A DNA stretch of 64,000 nucleotides from Gymnothorax reevesii (GCA_029721435.1 CM056573.1:94872947-94936946); one strand, 5' to 3'; shown: positions 15,201-25,805, counted from the stretch's first letter. A program made the numbers and translations. The notes: generated from the sequence alone by a model not told the origin.

Positions 15201-16988
15201 CGGGTTTGTGTTCTTAGAGCCCAGGCAATGCGTTAATTCGAAGTTGAGGCGATTAAAAAAACACTGCCTAACATGCTTGCTGTGAATTGCGTCTCTTAGC
15301 TTGTTGAATATATTTGAGATTCTTGTGATCAGTCCACACCACAAAAGAGTGCTCAGCTCTCTCAAGCCAATGACGCCACTCTTCCAGTGCCAGCTTAACT
15401 GCCAACAACTCTCTGCAGCTGCAGTCATAATTTCTCTCAGCTGAGACGGTGATCAAGAGAAATAAGCACAAGGGTGTAATTTTTGATCCTGCAGTGAGCG
15501 TTGAGAAAGAACGCTCCGACTCCACCTCTGAGACGTCAATGTCTACTACAAACGGGAGAGGTGGGTTGGGCATGAGCAGAATTGGTTGTGTGGTACAACT
15601 CTTCTTTAATTCCTCAAAAGCTCTCCCCGCTGCAAGAGTCCACACAAAGTGAGAAGAGGCATTCTTCTTTGTTAATGCAACGATCGGAGCAGCAACTATG
15701 CTAAAATTATGAATGAATCCCCTATAGAAATGGACAAAACTCAAAAACCACTTGACCTCTTTGACAACTGCTGGACAGGCTAATTCCTGACTGCCGAGAC
15801 CTTATCTGGGTCCATGCTGACTGACCCCTCAGACACAATGAACCAAAAAAGGAGTCCGTCTTGCTGTGAAAAAGGCACTTTTCAGCTTTCACAAAGAGCT
15901 CAGCCTCAAGAAGAGCTGTAAGAACTTGACACACGTGCTTCTTTTGGTCAGAAACATGAGACTGAGACCTCAATAGAGACAGAGGAATAATGAAAATGAG
16001 AAATACTCCTATGGGAATAATCCTCCCATTCTTCTTCAGAATTGGGTGCCTAAAGAGGGAGAAATTAAGGAGAATAACTAATGCAAAGTTTCTTATAATC
16101 CTTTCTCAAAATAACACAAAGACCTCACAAACAAACCTAGATTTAATCACTTCTAGCTGGTACTGGCTCTCATGTATAGATGACAATCAAGCAGGGAACT
16201 AGTGCTACTTCCACATATATACAGACTGAATGCAGGTGCTGCGAATCATCTATTAACCAGCTCTGGTAAGGCAGACATCTGGAAAGGAATTCGATAGCCG
16301 AGTGCTTAAAACCAATTGGTAACATCCAAACGAGTAAAAATTGAAGTGCACCCCTCACGGAACAAAGGAATTAAACAGACAATCTCCCCAAAATCATGAC
16401 GATGTTAACTAAACTTATTGCAATTGATAAGGTGAAACATTTTATAATTATCTTTGCTCTGCTTTGAATTAATTTTAGGTATAACAGAATTTACAAATCA
16501 CTGAATTCTGTTTATTGTCCTTCACTGCCCCTCTTGTGGGATTGAGATTATAGTTCCCTGAGTCCTGATAGAAGAGTGATGACTGCTCCAATCTTATTTC
16601 ACATCGGTATGCTGGGACCTCATGCTCGTCAAATACAAAGTGATTTTGAAAAAGGCAAAATTTCTGCTTTCATTTCTTTGAGGATCCAACTTATGGAATG
16701 GCACTGAATTAAAAGGGCTGGGAATTTAGATCACATTTCACAAATTTTGTGTGGGCTGTTTCCAGTCAAAGCTTGTACCTAACTCCTGTGTCTCCTCCTG
16801 TTTTTACACTAGATATCAATGAATGCGAGGTCATAGGCCACAAGGTGTCACTGTGCAAGAATGGAGAGTGCAACAATACTGAGGGCTCGTACCGATGCAC
16901 CTGTCTACCCGGCTTCCAGGCCTCTGCCAAGCCCCACGAGTGCATCCCAGAAGCTGTAGCATCTGTCCAAAGGGAGGATGGAGAGTGA
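27..16988 (+). CDS. ltbp1: Latent TGF-beta binding protein, C-terminal part (last four coding exons)
   Basis: LTBPs are secreted microfibril proteins that hold the latent TGF-beta complex in the extracellular matrix. The coding exons are 27-200, 1925-2242, 3514-3663 and 16813-16988, about 271 residues in all. Domain order is one complete TB (8-cysteine) domain with the CCC triplet, a Gly/Pro/Tyr-rich hinge, an EGF module, a calcium-binding EGF module and a short acidic tail ending in DGE. All three introns are phase 1, as is usual for TB and EGF modules. The tail pattern ([30 protein letters not shown]) resembles LTBP1 more than LTBP2 from what I remember of the families. LTBP2 is still possible, because human LTBP2 lies on the same chromosome band as POMT2. 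Upstream exons lie outside the window. Confidence 0.85.
201..1924 (+). other. ltbp intron, mostly unassigned
   Basis: This is non-coding between two coding exons. It contains one purine-rich patch (about 790-825) and otherwise AT-rich sequence. I recognise no gene, RNA or complete mobile element in it. Confidence 0.6.
1925..2242 (+). CDS. ltbp1: ltbp exon: end of TB domain and Gly/Pro/Tyr-rich hinge
   Basis: The acceptor is aacag ending at 1924 and the donor is gtgtgt at 2243. The exon opens with DDYATLCN, which supplies the last TB cysteine. About 95 residues follow, rich in Gly, Pro, Tyr and Asp (for example [14 protein letters not shown]), with no cysteine. This is the flexible linker before the last two EGF modules. 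Confidence 0.85.
2786..3180. repeat. Dispersed repeat with a self-complementary end (hairpin-ended family, copy 1)
   Basis: The left end can fold on itself: tatccccgaa, a short loop, then ttcggggata. A G/C-rich ccgccgcc segment follows. The right end carries ttcggggatatcc and then a perfect 9-bp-arm hairpin at 3148-3166. The same tatccccgaa hairpin plus ccgccg head occurs near 32695 and, inverted, near 34745. The phrase catatctctgga inside is also shared with the 34.3 kb region. The family is unnamed and the boundaries are approximate. Confidence 0.5.
3514..3663 (+). CDS. ltbp1: ltbp exon: penultimate EGF module
   Basis: The acceptor is tttcag ending at 3513 and the donor is gtaggt at 3664. 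The exon encodes [20 protein letters not shown] and continues to a six-cysteine EGF module ending LAKMACI. The [15 protein letters not shown] string is an LTBP C-terminal hallmark. Confidence 0.9.
3664..4586 (+). other. Start of the 13.1 kb ltbp intron, unassigned
   Basis: This AT-rich sequence has a T-run near 3698-3720 and no recognisable coding, RNA or mobile-element signature. Confidence 0.5.
4587..5660 (+). mobile_element. Tc1-like transposon relic, left end and N-terminal transposase remnant
   Basis: The start (gaaaaagtatttgcccccttt) and the following segment with tattagacaaagataa match a fish Tc1 terminal repeat type known to me. From about 5360 to 5650 a degraded + strand transposase segment reads with several stops. 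The piece tctaaggctctgggactccaggaacc and the piece gtgaaccttcccaggag are typical of the transposase N-terminal part. The C-terminal half is not seen, so this copy is truncated. Confidence 0.6.
5661..6735. other. ltbp intron interval, unassigned
   Basis: This AT-rich stretch has no open frame of note, no inverted repeat and no motif I recognise. Confidence 0.5.
6736..6925 (+). mobile_element. tRNA-derived SINE head
   Basis: The sequence has a pol III A box (tagcttggttaagg, about 6745-6758) and a B box (ggttcgagccc, 6796-6806) at tRNA-like spacing. A non-tRNA body ending in an A-rich stretch follows (gggaaaaaaataaatag). It is not a functional tRNA gene because no full cloverleaf or acceptor stem closes around the boxes. 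The SINE family is not assigned. Confidence 0.6.
7159..7704. mobile_element. Internally deleted Tc1-like element with long inverted repeats
   Basis: The ends are inverted copies. The left begins tacagtacaggccaaaag and the right ends cttttggcctgtactgta, with similarity running about 100 bases inwards (through gatgccttcagtgagaat). The TACAGTACAGGCC type of end is a common fish Tc1 terminus. Only 546 bases remain and the transposase gene is gone, so it could move only with help from elsewhere, if at all. Confidence 0.8.
7705..8108 (+). pseudogene. Tc1-like transposase fragment
   Basis: Translated pieces on the + strand include CKDFWDNI followed by TDES (around the first catalytic Asp) and [20 protein letters not shown], both typical of Tc1-type DDE transposases. 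Stops and frame breaks occur throughout. It sits directly between two other Tc1 relics of different type. Confidence 0.6.
8109..8545 (-). pseudogene. Tc1/mariner transposase fragment, same family as the 58.7 kb element
   Basis: The DNA aligns base for base over long stretches with the complement-strand transposase at about 59110-59450. Shared phrases include ttttcaatgggagacagg-like, atgtcg and gcccatg, then cagatgctggcttttgaac-like. Many substitutions and indels destroy the frame. Confidence 0.6.
8633..8700. repeat. Solo Tc1 terminal repeat remnant
   Basis: The phrase ctacgtagctaaaagtatgtggacac resembles the outer end of a common fish Tc1 element type. No partner end or transposase is visible nearby. 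Confidence 0.35.
8701..10266. other. ltbp intron interval with simple repeats
   Basis: It holds a C-run (about 9528-9538), a tandem acatac/atatat stretch (about 9600-9690) and unassigned AT-rich DNA. Confidence 0.5.
10267..10555. repeat. Dispersed fish repeat (aaccagggaagtcccgttgag type)
   Basis: It carries two phrases I recognise from many teleost genomes. One is ttatttaaccaggga followed by tgagattgaaatctctttttcaaggga. The other is gtgagtcaggacctcggt followed by catccgaaag. The type of element is not certain; it is non-coding. Confidence 0.5.
10556..12851. other. ltbp intron interval, unassigned
   Basis: It is mostly AT-rich, with a T-run at about 11703-11718. I see no reliable coding, RNA or mobile-element signal. 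Confidence 0.5.
12852..13215 (-). mobile_element. Tc1/mariner fragment: terminal repeat and C-terminal transposase remnant
   Basis: The left end (tacaaccccaattccgaaat, then gttgggaca) is a typical fish element terminus. On the minus strand the inner part gives a run resembling the transposase C-terminus, with EQEWDQFP-like and LKKLVSSMP pieces. These are equivalent to EWERVPPEKLQKLVSS in the copy at 58.96 kb. The rest of the element is missing. Confidence 0.65.
13216..14548. other. ltbp intron interval, unassigned
   Basis: It has a short acagacagac tandem at about 13880-13898. The segment aacagtaaggcca near 13818 recurs inverted near 14293, so a degraded inverted-repeat element of about 0.5 kb is possible. 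No gene was seen. Confidence 0.4.
14549..15975 (-). pseudogene. Ty3/gypsy-type retrotransposon pol relic (RT end, RNase H, integrase)
   Basis: Read on the minus strand from 15975 down, the order is as follows. First comes the end of reverse transcriptase ([21 protein letters not shown]), then the RT/RNase H region ([56 protein letters not shown]). After that come a tether (LSRIHDHP) and an integrase zinc finger and core ([35 protein letters not shown]). The protein is spread over several frames with frameshifts and in-frame stops. No LTRs, gag or protease were found, so this is a dead fragment lying antisense to ltbp. The host-strand reading has no meaning. Confidence 0.8.
15976..16812 (+). 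other. End of the large ltbp intron, unassigned
   Basis: It is AT-rich DNA leading to the acceptor at 16812. Nothing else is recognised. Confidence 0.5.
16813..16988 (+). CDS. ltbp1: ltbp terminal coding exon: calcium-binding EGF and C-terminus
   Basis: The acceptor is cactag ending at 16812. The exon reads (D)[16 protein letters not shown], then a [10 protein letters not shown] segment matching the calcium-binding EGF Asn-hydroxylation consensus, and ends in REDGE at a TGA stop (16986-16988). It is separated from the previous exon by a 13.1 kb intron full of repeats. Confidence 0.9.
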
Positions 16989-17540
16989 GGGTGTATTAGA
17001 GTGCAGTTTTCCGTGCTGTGGACACCACCCCACCCCCCCACCACCACCAACGACACCCCCACTCATTTCTCTGCCCACCTCACCGCCCCCCTGGGCTTGT
17101 CACTCAACTTTCAGTGGTAAATCAGGGATGTCAACCCAACCCTTCCCTCAGAATATGTACACACACATAAGCACATGCACTCAGACACACACACACGCAA
17201 GGACCCGGGTGGGAAAGAGCTGTGCAGTGAATGTATTGCATGGCTGTTGTTACTTCGCTGTGTTTGCATTCGCCTAGGTGGGATCTCCATGAAGATTGAC
17301 TCCCAGCATTGCACACCTCACTCCAGCATTTACTGCCCCATCGGGTTCTCTCAACATCCATGTCCTCATGCATTTCACGAGTTTAATGTACATACACTTT
17401 TTGGACATTTTTTCTTTGTTCTATGAATTATTTATTTCTTTTAGAGTATAAAGCTTTTTTTAACTAATAGTGCTAAATTATGTTTTGTAAAAAAATATAT
17501 ATTGTATAATGAATAAATTCTGACTGGTCTAGTGGTTTCA
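16989..17540 (+). other. ltbp1: ltbp 3' UTR
   Basis: This stretch follows the TGA stop. It starts with a C-rich and CCA-rich tract (about 17026-17095) and a CA-rich stretch (17158-17200), then becomes AT-rich. The first good AATAAA after the stop is at 17512-17517, so the transcript probably ends shortly after it. The exact cleavage site is inferred. Confidence 0.55.
17512..17517 (+). terminator. Candidate polyadenylation signal AATAAA for the ltbp gene
   Basis: The canonical hexamer lies 524 bases after the stop in an AT-rich context and is followed by a GT-containing stretch (tgactggtctagtgg). Confidence 0.5.
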
Positions 17541-19128
17541 ATGAGGATTTTTCTAGAAAGACACAGCACTCACAAAAATGTCCAAAAGGACCCACCAGAT
17601 CCTCCATAGTCCTATTGGATGTTTTTGAAAGGGCTTAAGAAAATGGGACAGATTATAACCATAAAGGCATATGTAACCCATGTTTACTTAGCCTTGCTCT
17701 TCACCACTCACAAAACCATTATATAAGGACTGTGTTTCATATGCGCAAGCACTTGGATCTTTAATGATGCTTTCGTAAAGCTATTTTTTTCCACAAGCAC
17801 AATGCTGGAAAACAAGTTTGCCCCATAAGCACACTACAGTAAGCTTCTCCTGCACTGCTGAAACAGCAACGGTGAGATGAAGGAGGTGTTTTATACTGAT
17901 ATAGCTGCAAATATATTTTTTCACAACATTGCATCACGCACCTTCTTACTATGCAAAACACCGTATGTGTACTTAAAATGATTATATTTCTAAATGCTGC
18001 AGTACTGATCTATCCTGCTGTAATTTTTTAAAGAAAATTGATCAATCCTTGGGCATATTAACAGTGAGCATGTTCATAGTCACAAGCCAACCTCAAACTT
18101 CACTCTTCGGCCATGTGTGGAAGGCTTGTGAAGAAGAGTACAGATACTCACAACAGAGTAAAGTACTGGTTTACTGAGGTCTAAGAGAATACTGCATTTC
18201 TCTGGCTCTTGAATAGCTACAGCATTGTTTCACGAGGGGATAATTGTAATGCAGGACACAAACGGAGACACAACATCTTATCTCACCCTAATCTACAATG
18301 GTTCCTTTCCTTCTTAGCTGGAGTCGATATTGATTGTTGTTGACATCAAAGGGACGGTTTTGGGGGATAAACAAGATGGTATCTTACCCAATGTTATCTG
18401 GGTGTTCGTGTCTGTAAGGTAACATTACATTACTACAAAATACTAAGGCTGGATTTGTCTTTACTGTGGCTTGTCCTTGCTGGGAGGTAGTGTAAATATA
18501 TTTGGTGAGCTACATATATTGTACTGAGAGTTTTTACATGCCCGTGTTAGCTACACAGTTTGTGCAGGCATATATTATGGACAAAGAACACGTATAAGCA
18601 AACTTAAGGAAGGCAAAAGATGCCAAGACACTGCTCAAATTCTCCATTACATGTTTACAGGGTGTATTCATATTGTTTCTGTCAGATCCCATGTAAGAAC
18701 ATTTTCACAGATGCAGAACAGAGTATGAGATAAAGCTTTGTTGAAGGGGTTTGAAATATTTTGTACATATCTTGTAGTATGTAAGTAAATTCTTTGTGAT
18801 GTATTCTTGCTAGATGTATGGCAAACAAAAGCCATATTTTTGCTCGACAAAAATTTAAAAAGAACCAAAAAAACATTTAGTATTATGAGATAGCTATGTA
18901 GATTTAATATCTCTGTTGTTTTTTTAACATATCTTTATATAAGAGGAAAACATGGTTTACATTGTACCATAGAAAGTGTATGTATCCTGCCCTGTGGAGC
19001 AGACATTGGAAATAATAATGGAGTTTGGCAGTACTCAGTATCTAAAGCAGTCTAAATGTGATGCCATTAATGAATGCAGACGACCAACCCAATCACTTAA
19101 GAAATTATCTCTGTCATTGCAATTGAGG
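17541..19128. other. Intergenic DNA after ltbp, unassigned
   Basis: No open frame, inverted repeat or RNA signature could be supported here. The base composition is AT-rich. Confidence 0.5.
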
Positions 19129-19511
19129 GTATCGCCAATGCGCAAAAAATGCCCAGATGTAGCGCTTTGGCAAAATATCTTGCTACTTCCGGAACCCACT
19201 TACTTCCAGTGCGTTACTGAGATCACAGCTATCGTTTAGCGTCAGCTAGCTGCAGCTCAGCCATGCACACGCACATACGTAAATCAAGCCGAGAAAAATG
19301 TAAATGCTCACCAAGTGCACAATTATTTTCAAGTAAGTACCAAATGTGGTTGGTGGAACCACGCAAGCCTAGGCGGCATTTGATTTTTTTCCCACCGCCG
19401 CGAAAGAGACCAGAAGTAACTTAGTTACCTAACTATTCCATAATGCATTTGAAACGGGGCACAAATGCAACATCCGGGCATTTTTTGCATATTGGCGATA
19501 CCCTCCATTGT
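19129..19511. mobile_element. Fold-back MITE
   Basis: The left arm gagggtatcgccaatgcgca plus aaaaaatgcccagatgt is repeated inverted at 19470-19505 as acatccgggcattttttgc plus atattggcgataccctc. The interior is non-coding. The similarity of the arms beyond about 45 bases is weak. The superfamily is not assigned. Confidence 0.6.
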
Positions 19512-21936
19512 GCATTAAGGATAAATGAGCATGATTAAATTCACCTCCTCTTTCACACCACATTTGGATCATAGTGCTGCATCTGAGGGAACAGCACAGA
19601 TGTTTTGCCTCACACTTGCTGATGGAGAAAATAATATACAAATGAGAGGGCACTGCATCTCATTTCATGCAGGCTTTTTAGTAAGAGCAACAGATGACCG
19701 CTTTATATTCAAAATGCTAACACGGTGTTTGTGTCTAGAGAGATTGTGCCAGGCTCTGAAAGTATCATGCATCTTTTGTATTATTGGATGTTACCTTTTA
19801 CAGTGACTGATGCCCTCAACCTGCATTCTCAAGAGAAGGAAATCTATATGCAGTGGCTATATCAATGTAGACAGTGCTGTATACTTAAGTTCCCTTTGCA
19901 TATTTACTATTGAGACTTCCTTTGTGATGAACAAGGGATGAAGTTTTTTTTCCTCTTTTTTTTAATTGTCAAGGTTGGATGAAACTCATAAATTACAGGA
20001 TGAAGGGGAAGTCCCTCTGTTTGAAACTAGCCTGGAAATAATTATTCATACTGGCCTCTAACTGTAGTCAATTTCAGCCATTGAAATAAAACTGAAAATA
20101 AAATAAATACTGGCCATTTGTCATCATTTTGCACTGTTTCAGACACAAACTCACACCATAAAAGTGTCTGCATGATTGATTATGAAAATTGGTGCAATTT
20201 CCGTACCTGCGCCCACTGTGTGTGTTATACATTTGCTGATCTAGTGCAGTCCCTAGAATTTAAGCTCCACCCACAAGTGCTGAAGACAAATATTTTGAAT
20301 TTGACAGTTACCAGTCAAATGGAATGCACATATTTGGCTCAAGAACTTCTGGTTCATCACTGACAACCACGCACCTTTGTGGGACTAGCTACTGTATGAG
20401 CAAGTGATGAGGAGCTGGGCATGTTACAGTGTGAAGATACCTGACTTCAGTTCTTTTTATGAATTCTGTTACTTTCTTCTTCTTCTTTTTTGTATTTATC
20501 TATTTTTGAAAATAAATAAGACATGAGTCAACATAAATTTATATCACTCCCCATGAATAAGATCTCTTGGTTCAAGCATCACAGATAATATGCAAAGAAC
20601 AAATATCACATGAATTTGAAGTTATAGTAAATTTAGAAATTCATTGATTGAATGTTCTACAAATTATTTCCAGCAAACATTGCGAAATTGTGGCAAAATT
20701 ATGGAAAAATAACATTTGGAGATTTATTTATGTATTTATTTTGAGGGTGGGATGAGGGGAACAGAGGTTGGGTGTAGACTATTATGGAGATTGTAGTTTT
20801 TAGTCAATTGGAGATTCAAGTTAAATGCAAAAAAGAAAAAGGAAAAAGTTTAATTACTATGTGAAAATGAGTTCAAAATTTAAATTTTTAATGAAAATTC
20901 CAGACTCGAAAAAAGAAAATGAAAGGAAAATTATTAGTTTACTGTATAGATTGATGAATTTTCATGACTGGTTCTAGTCCCTGCACCTTCCCTGAACAAA
21001 ATTTTTATTTGACTGTTTGCTGTTGCTGCCTCAAGCAGTGGTCCATCCCACACAGCCCATTTGGAGCATTTCCAAGTTCTCATCTCACCCCTTCAAAACA
21101 CTATGGATCCTCGATGGATCTAAACTATATCGAGTAATACCTCATATGAAAGCCCTTGATGAATGCTTACCGGATCTGACAGAATGTTTTCACATAGACG
21201 TCATTGGAAGACGAGAATGGGTGTTTTAGCAAATCTCACTCAAACTTGTTGTATGGGTGGGCCTGAAATCTTCCAAAGAAAAAGATCTTGCGTTTGTCTC
21301 AACGTCATCCCTTGGCGGAGATTAGAAATCTCGGATTGCTCTTGTTTCAAACTATTTTCGGACCTTCATGTCGCAGGAGAGACTATGCGGGCTCGTCCTT
21401 CTGTCTATCGAAAAAGATGTTGCATCCAGGCTGGGTTAAAAGCATCTAATTGCTGAGTTTGCGGCCCAAAATGCAAGGAAAGTGACCATCACCTAATCAA
21501 TGAATGGTGAGCCGGAATCTGATGTTTTTAAGCTATACTGCAGCAGAGCGTTTGTGACTGACTAGTAGCCTATGAGAAAATAGACCGCATCGTAATCAAA
21601 TGTTAAACTGTCACGTTTGTCAGCGGATACTAAATACTTAATACGGCGGATACTACACCTTTGTTAATCTGAAATTTTTCCATAGAAATGAGTCAAAATA
21701 AGCGATTATCACCAGTGAGTGTGAGCCATTAGGTATTTGTGTTTGTTGAATAGTAATTCAAGATGCTCTGTCATACTTCAACGTGCCAATATAACGTAAA
21801 AGCTGAGCTGATTTGATGATAAAAGCCAATCGTTGTGCAGTTGATTTTTTTGCCTTTGAAAGTTTATGATATCTAAAAAATCATAGTTGAAATTATTGCC
21901 ACAATAATGCTGTTTTGGTCTAAAAATGCTTGTCAT
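19512..21936. other. Intergenic DNA, unassigned
   Basis: It holds AT-rich stretches and a pyrimidine tract (about 20470-20490). The 21000-21480 part has a less AT-rich composition and looks like an old repeat, but I cannot name it. Confidence 0.4.
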
Positions 21937-22881
21937 TTAAAGCTATTCTTACCTTTCTGGAATTTTTACACTTTTGTAATCTTAAAATGCTTCTAACAAA
22001 CGTATGGCACACTAAAATGTTAAAGAAATCCACCTGGTGTTGAAACTCATTGATATTCAATTCTCATATATTTCTGATAAACGACTGACCAATCATTTAC
22101 TCCGGTCCGAATAAAATGATTCGCCGAACTTCTGTCATCTGTTGCCGTGCCCCTTCCAGCTGCCTACCGATGTCACTGCTTGCGAGTCGCGCGCCTCTCT
22201 GGCAGAGCAGCAGAGCAGTAGAGACAAAGCAGGTAGCTACTCAGCAAAGTTAGCCTGCAAACAAAGCAGCTGCAACTGCTCTTGATTTAATGACTGATGT
22301 TACCGGGACAATTCTGGTGAAGTAAGACGTTATGACAGCAGTTTTGCAAGGAAATATGTATGAATTCTGCCGAAACACGAAGCATCTGACTGTAAACAAA
22401 CAGGCACTGAAATGCTATAATTACTAACATTAATGGTTGTTCGTCAGACGTTATGAGGGCATTTTATTTTATACCACATATAGAATTGAATATTATGTAA
22501 TTACTGTTGGTTAGTTTTCACTAACAGGGGCCTCTGAATCTGACTCCATTGCCCCGTTTCAAGATGCTTTCACACTGGATGCGAAACAAATTTTTCATAC
22601 GACAGATTGCATTCAAAGTCAATGCAAAGACGCGAATACACGAGAGATTCGCGTCTTTGCATTGCCTTTGAAATTAATCTGTTGTGCGAAAAATTCGTTT
22701 CGCGTCCGGTGCAGCTTCATTCGCGCTGCTCACTTTCTCACCGCACACGTCAGGGGAGGAGGGGAGCCTCAGAGGTCAGGCAGGCGAAGTAGGGTGGGAC
22801 TTTGGAGGGAGGCGGAGTTGTTCATGTTCAAATTTCTACTAAGTGCTGTGCCACATGCCAGAAAGGTAAGAATAGCTTTAA
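21937..22881. mobile_element. TTAA-flanked (piggyBac-like) non-autonomous element
   Basis: Both ends abut TTAA (21937-21940 and 22878-22881). The termini are inverted: agctattcttacctttctgg at the left and ccagaaaggtaagaatagct at the right, a perfect 20-base match. TTAA target-site duplication is the hallmark of piggyBac elements. No transposase is present in its 937 bases. A second palindromic element is nested inside at 22568-22717. Confidence 0.75.
22568..22717. mobile_element. Palindromic MITE nested in the TTAA element
   Basis: The 150 bases are almost one long inverted repeat. The left arm runs from ttcacactggatgcgaaac to caatgcaaagacgcgaat, and the right arm from attcgcgtctttgcattg to gtttcgcgtccggtg. 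The GACGCGAA motifs resemble Harbinger-derived fish MITEs, which is an inference. Related half-arms recur at about 50640-50775. Confidence 0.6.
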
Positions 22882-23204
22882 CCGGGTATAACTAGAACAG
22901 CTATGTGCAAGCAGCCTGACAGGGCCTCGCGCATCAAGTCGGCACAGGGCCTCGCACTATGGCAAGCCGATAGTGCCATAATTCGTCTGTATAAAATGCG
23001 TTTTGGGACGAGAACGTGCATTTTATGCAGTTATTGCTTTTTTTGGTGCTTTTAACGTCGTTTCTCGCGAGAACGCAGTTTAAAGCATCGTTTTCATATG
23101 AACATTAGCGGCGTTATTTGTGGAAAATGGCATCAAAAGTGCTGTTTTCTTATGCAAATTAACGGCGTTATTGACGGCGTTGTGGAAAACGGCGTTAAAA
23201 TCGT
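22882..23204. other. Intergenic spacer with gcgtt-rich repeats
   Basis: It contains several imperfect repeats of the type ggcgttattg, aacggcgtt and gaacgcag between two mobile elements. The nature is unknown and it is probably a repeat end. Confidence 0.35.
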
Positions 23205-24112
23205 TCCACCCCAAGGAATAAACCACACCCACCAATAAGGGTCACAGGCACAACATAACATGAGTAAGTAGGTATTTATTATTATTTATTCATATTATTA
23301 ATATTTATTATAATAAGTTCTAAAAATGAATAAAAATTTGAAAAGACAATATTTAGGGTGAAATCGGAAACTGGTCCTGTTGCTGTCTAGGGCACCCCCC
23401 TCAACTAAATGGGGTCCTCCCGCACCAAACATTCAAACCCCCCCCAACTGCCCTTTTCACTGCCTGCAAAATGTTTAACCTGTTCAAACTGTATTCAACA
23501 TATGTATAAGTGAACATTTTTACCATTTTCATTACTTTTTTATGATATTTTAAAAAAATATTCAACTGCCTCCCTAGCCATTTTTTTCTAATTTGGCTGT
23601 TACAGCAAACAAACATATATCTAATGATGGTCAGTGTTGGTAAACGAGTGGTTGGCAGTAGTAAATGAGAGGCCAGTGGTAGTGAATTAGGACCCAGCAA
23701 CTAATTTGCTGAGGTTTGTAACCCATTGGAGAGTATTATTTTAGCATTAGAGCCATCTTTAATTGATTTTGCTTTGGCATTTGAATCTTAAAACAGAACT
23801 GAACGTGGTAATATAATTGAATCATTGAATTCAACAAGAGCCCAATTCCATTTTGTTTTTTTGCTGTAACATCCAAATCAGAAAAAAATGGCTAGGAAGA
23901 CATTTTTACCAATGTCATTACTTTTTCATGATATTATTCAAAAGTAATGACATTGGTCATTAGGACCAGTTTCCAATTTCACTCTAGATATTGTCTTTTT
24001 AAAGATTTGTATTCATTCTTGGAACTTAATATTTACTCCTTTTGTGCTGGGCCTCCTGTGCCCATGACCCTTATTGGTGGGTGTGGTTCATTCCTTGAGG
24101 TAGGAGGTGAAG
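23205..24112. mobile_element. Fold-back DNA element, about 0.9 kb
   Basis: The left arm ccaaggaataaaccacaccc plus accaataagggtca recurs inverted at 24064-24102. The inner segments also pair: aaaagacaatatttagggtg near 23343 pairs with the complement near 23985, and ccatttttttctaatttgg pairs with ccaaatcagaaaaaaatgg near 23875. The arms together cover over 150 bases each. No coding sequence is present. Confidence 0.65.
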
Positions 24113-24409
24113 GTGGGCGAGCTTGTGCCTTCACCTGGTGACAAATGTCAGAAAATAGTAAATCTAACGTGGTTAATGTGAAGTTGCCAATCCATGATAT
24201 CAGATAGATTGTGGAATGTGTTTTAGAAATGGTTTGTAAGACTTAAGCAAAAGGATGGAGGCTATTTCCTTGGCTTGGTGAACAGACTGCAGCACAGGTG
24301 AGAATTGCACAATCAAACGCTGTGCATGTGTATGAGCAACTAGAAGAATGAAATGAAAAAGACCGGACTGGTGACATACATCAGCCTACAAGCACTACCA
24401 TTATTTAAT

Positions 24410-24785
24410 TGGGCGGCACGGTGGGTTGTTGTGGGTTCGAATCCGGCCTGGGGCCCTTCTGTGTGGAGTTTGCATGTTCTCCCCGTGTTCGCGTGGGTTT
24501 TCTCTGGGTACTCCGGTTTCCCCCACCCACAAAACATGCAATATAGGAACACTCCTGTATGTGAACACTCCAGTGTGTGAATGTTTGGTGGTGGTCGGAG
24601 GGGGCCATAGGTGCATACTGGCGCTTGCGTCAGTCTGCCCCAGGGCAGCTGTGGCTACAAAAACGTAGTTTACTACCATCAGTGCGTGAGTGAATGAATA
24701 ATGTATCCTTGTGAAGTGTCTTTGAGTGCCCAGAAGGCAGAAAAGCGCTATATAAAATTGATGCATTAATAAATTATTATTTTGT
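24410..24785 (+). mobile_element. tRNA-derived SINE (DANA/V-SINE-like)
   Basis: It has a B box ggttcgaatcc at 24434-24444. The conserved fish SINE body follows (gtgtggagtttgcatgttct, ccccgtgttcgcgtgggtttt, ggtttcccccac). Then come a divergent middle and a tail with gtgtctttgagtgcccag, aaaagcgctatataaaa and an attaataaattatt end. The A-box half is weak or lost. Confidence 0.7.
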
Positions 24786-25805
24786 TTACGGGTGTTTGTT
24801 GTCAGGAATTTCTGAATTGTTAGTTAAAATTCAGCACTAGCGTCTCTGTAGTGTGTTTCTTTTCTCAGTTCTGAGGAGGGCCGAACACGTGTCCAGGAGT
24901 GGGGGGGGAAGCATATAGTCCTGAAAATGCAATCTGTATGTAGCCCAGTATTGCAATCTCCATATTTATTTACTTTATTTAATTTTTTTATTTTTTCATT
25001 GGTAATTATTCATTAAAAATTTGAATTAACTGTAAATATATTGAGGGTTTGGAGCGCAATGGTTATATGTCCATTTTAGAGGTTTTGAGAAAAATTGATT
25101 TTTAGGTCTGCTAATGTTCTATTAAGTCAGGTACATCATTTACATCATTTTTATGTCAGTCACTCTTTCACTGCATGGTTCAGTATACTGAATACAGTGT
25201 ACTGAACATGTACGTTTTCGTAAGTGTGGTACTGCGACATCATGGCCAAAATGGACATGTCACCTTTGTGCTCCAACAATTCTAGCCCTTAATGTGACAT
25301 GACACAATGGTGATAGATTGAAGTTAAGTTTGTTTACAATGGAAGACAGATGATTCTGTAATACTATTCATGTTTGTTCTTCAAAATATCAATGTATAAT
25401 TCACATATGCAGATTTTGTTGGACATACCACAAAATGAAAATGTGAATTCTGTTTAAAACTGAGGCATATGGACATATAATTATTCTTCTCCAAGAATTA
25501 GCTGTTAAAGATGTGTGACAGGAGGTAAAAATCTCAAAATCACAAAATTTGGACATATCACTATTGTGCTACAAACCCTTGATATATGAGTTGTATATTT
25601 ATGTCTAAGGAATGCTGTTTTCATATTTTGGACACGTATTTGTACCGTGAATTCCTTTTGTACTTGATAGTCCAGATTATGGCATTTTAATATTTAATGT
25701 TCATGATAATTACCAGAATTCATTTCTTTCACAGTAAAAATATTATGTATGATAAAAATCATCAGCATAATATATGTATTTCACCTCTAAACTACCTTTG
25801 TTTAA
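24786..25805. other. Intergenic DNA, unassigned
   Basis: It is AT-rich, with a G-run at about 24900-24908. I see nothing to annotate. Confidence 0.5.

Noticed and set aside
14880..15236. A 118-codon + strand frame
   Set aside because: It is the complement of the Ty3/gypsy integrase region.
14549..15975. An endogenous retrovirus
   Set aside because: The integrase and RNase H order and motifs fit a Ty3/gypsy retrotransposon; no env-type sequence or LTR is visible.
16978..17277. A Pro-rich + strand frame after the ltbp stop
   Set aside because: It overlaps the end of ltbp in another frame and then reads through the C-rich 3' UTR; composition explains it.
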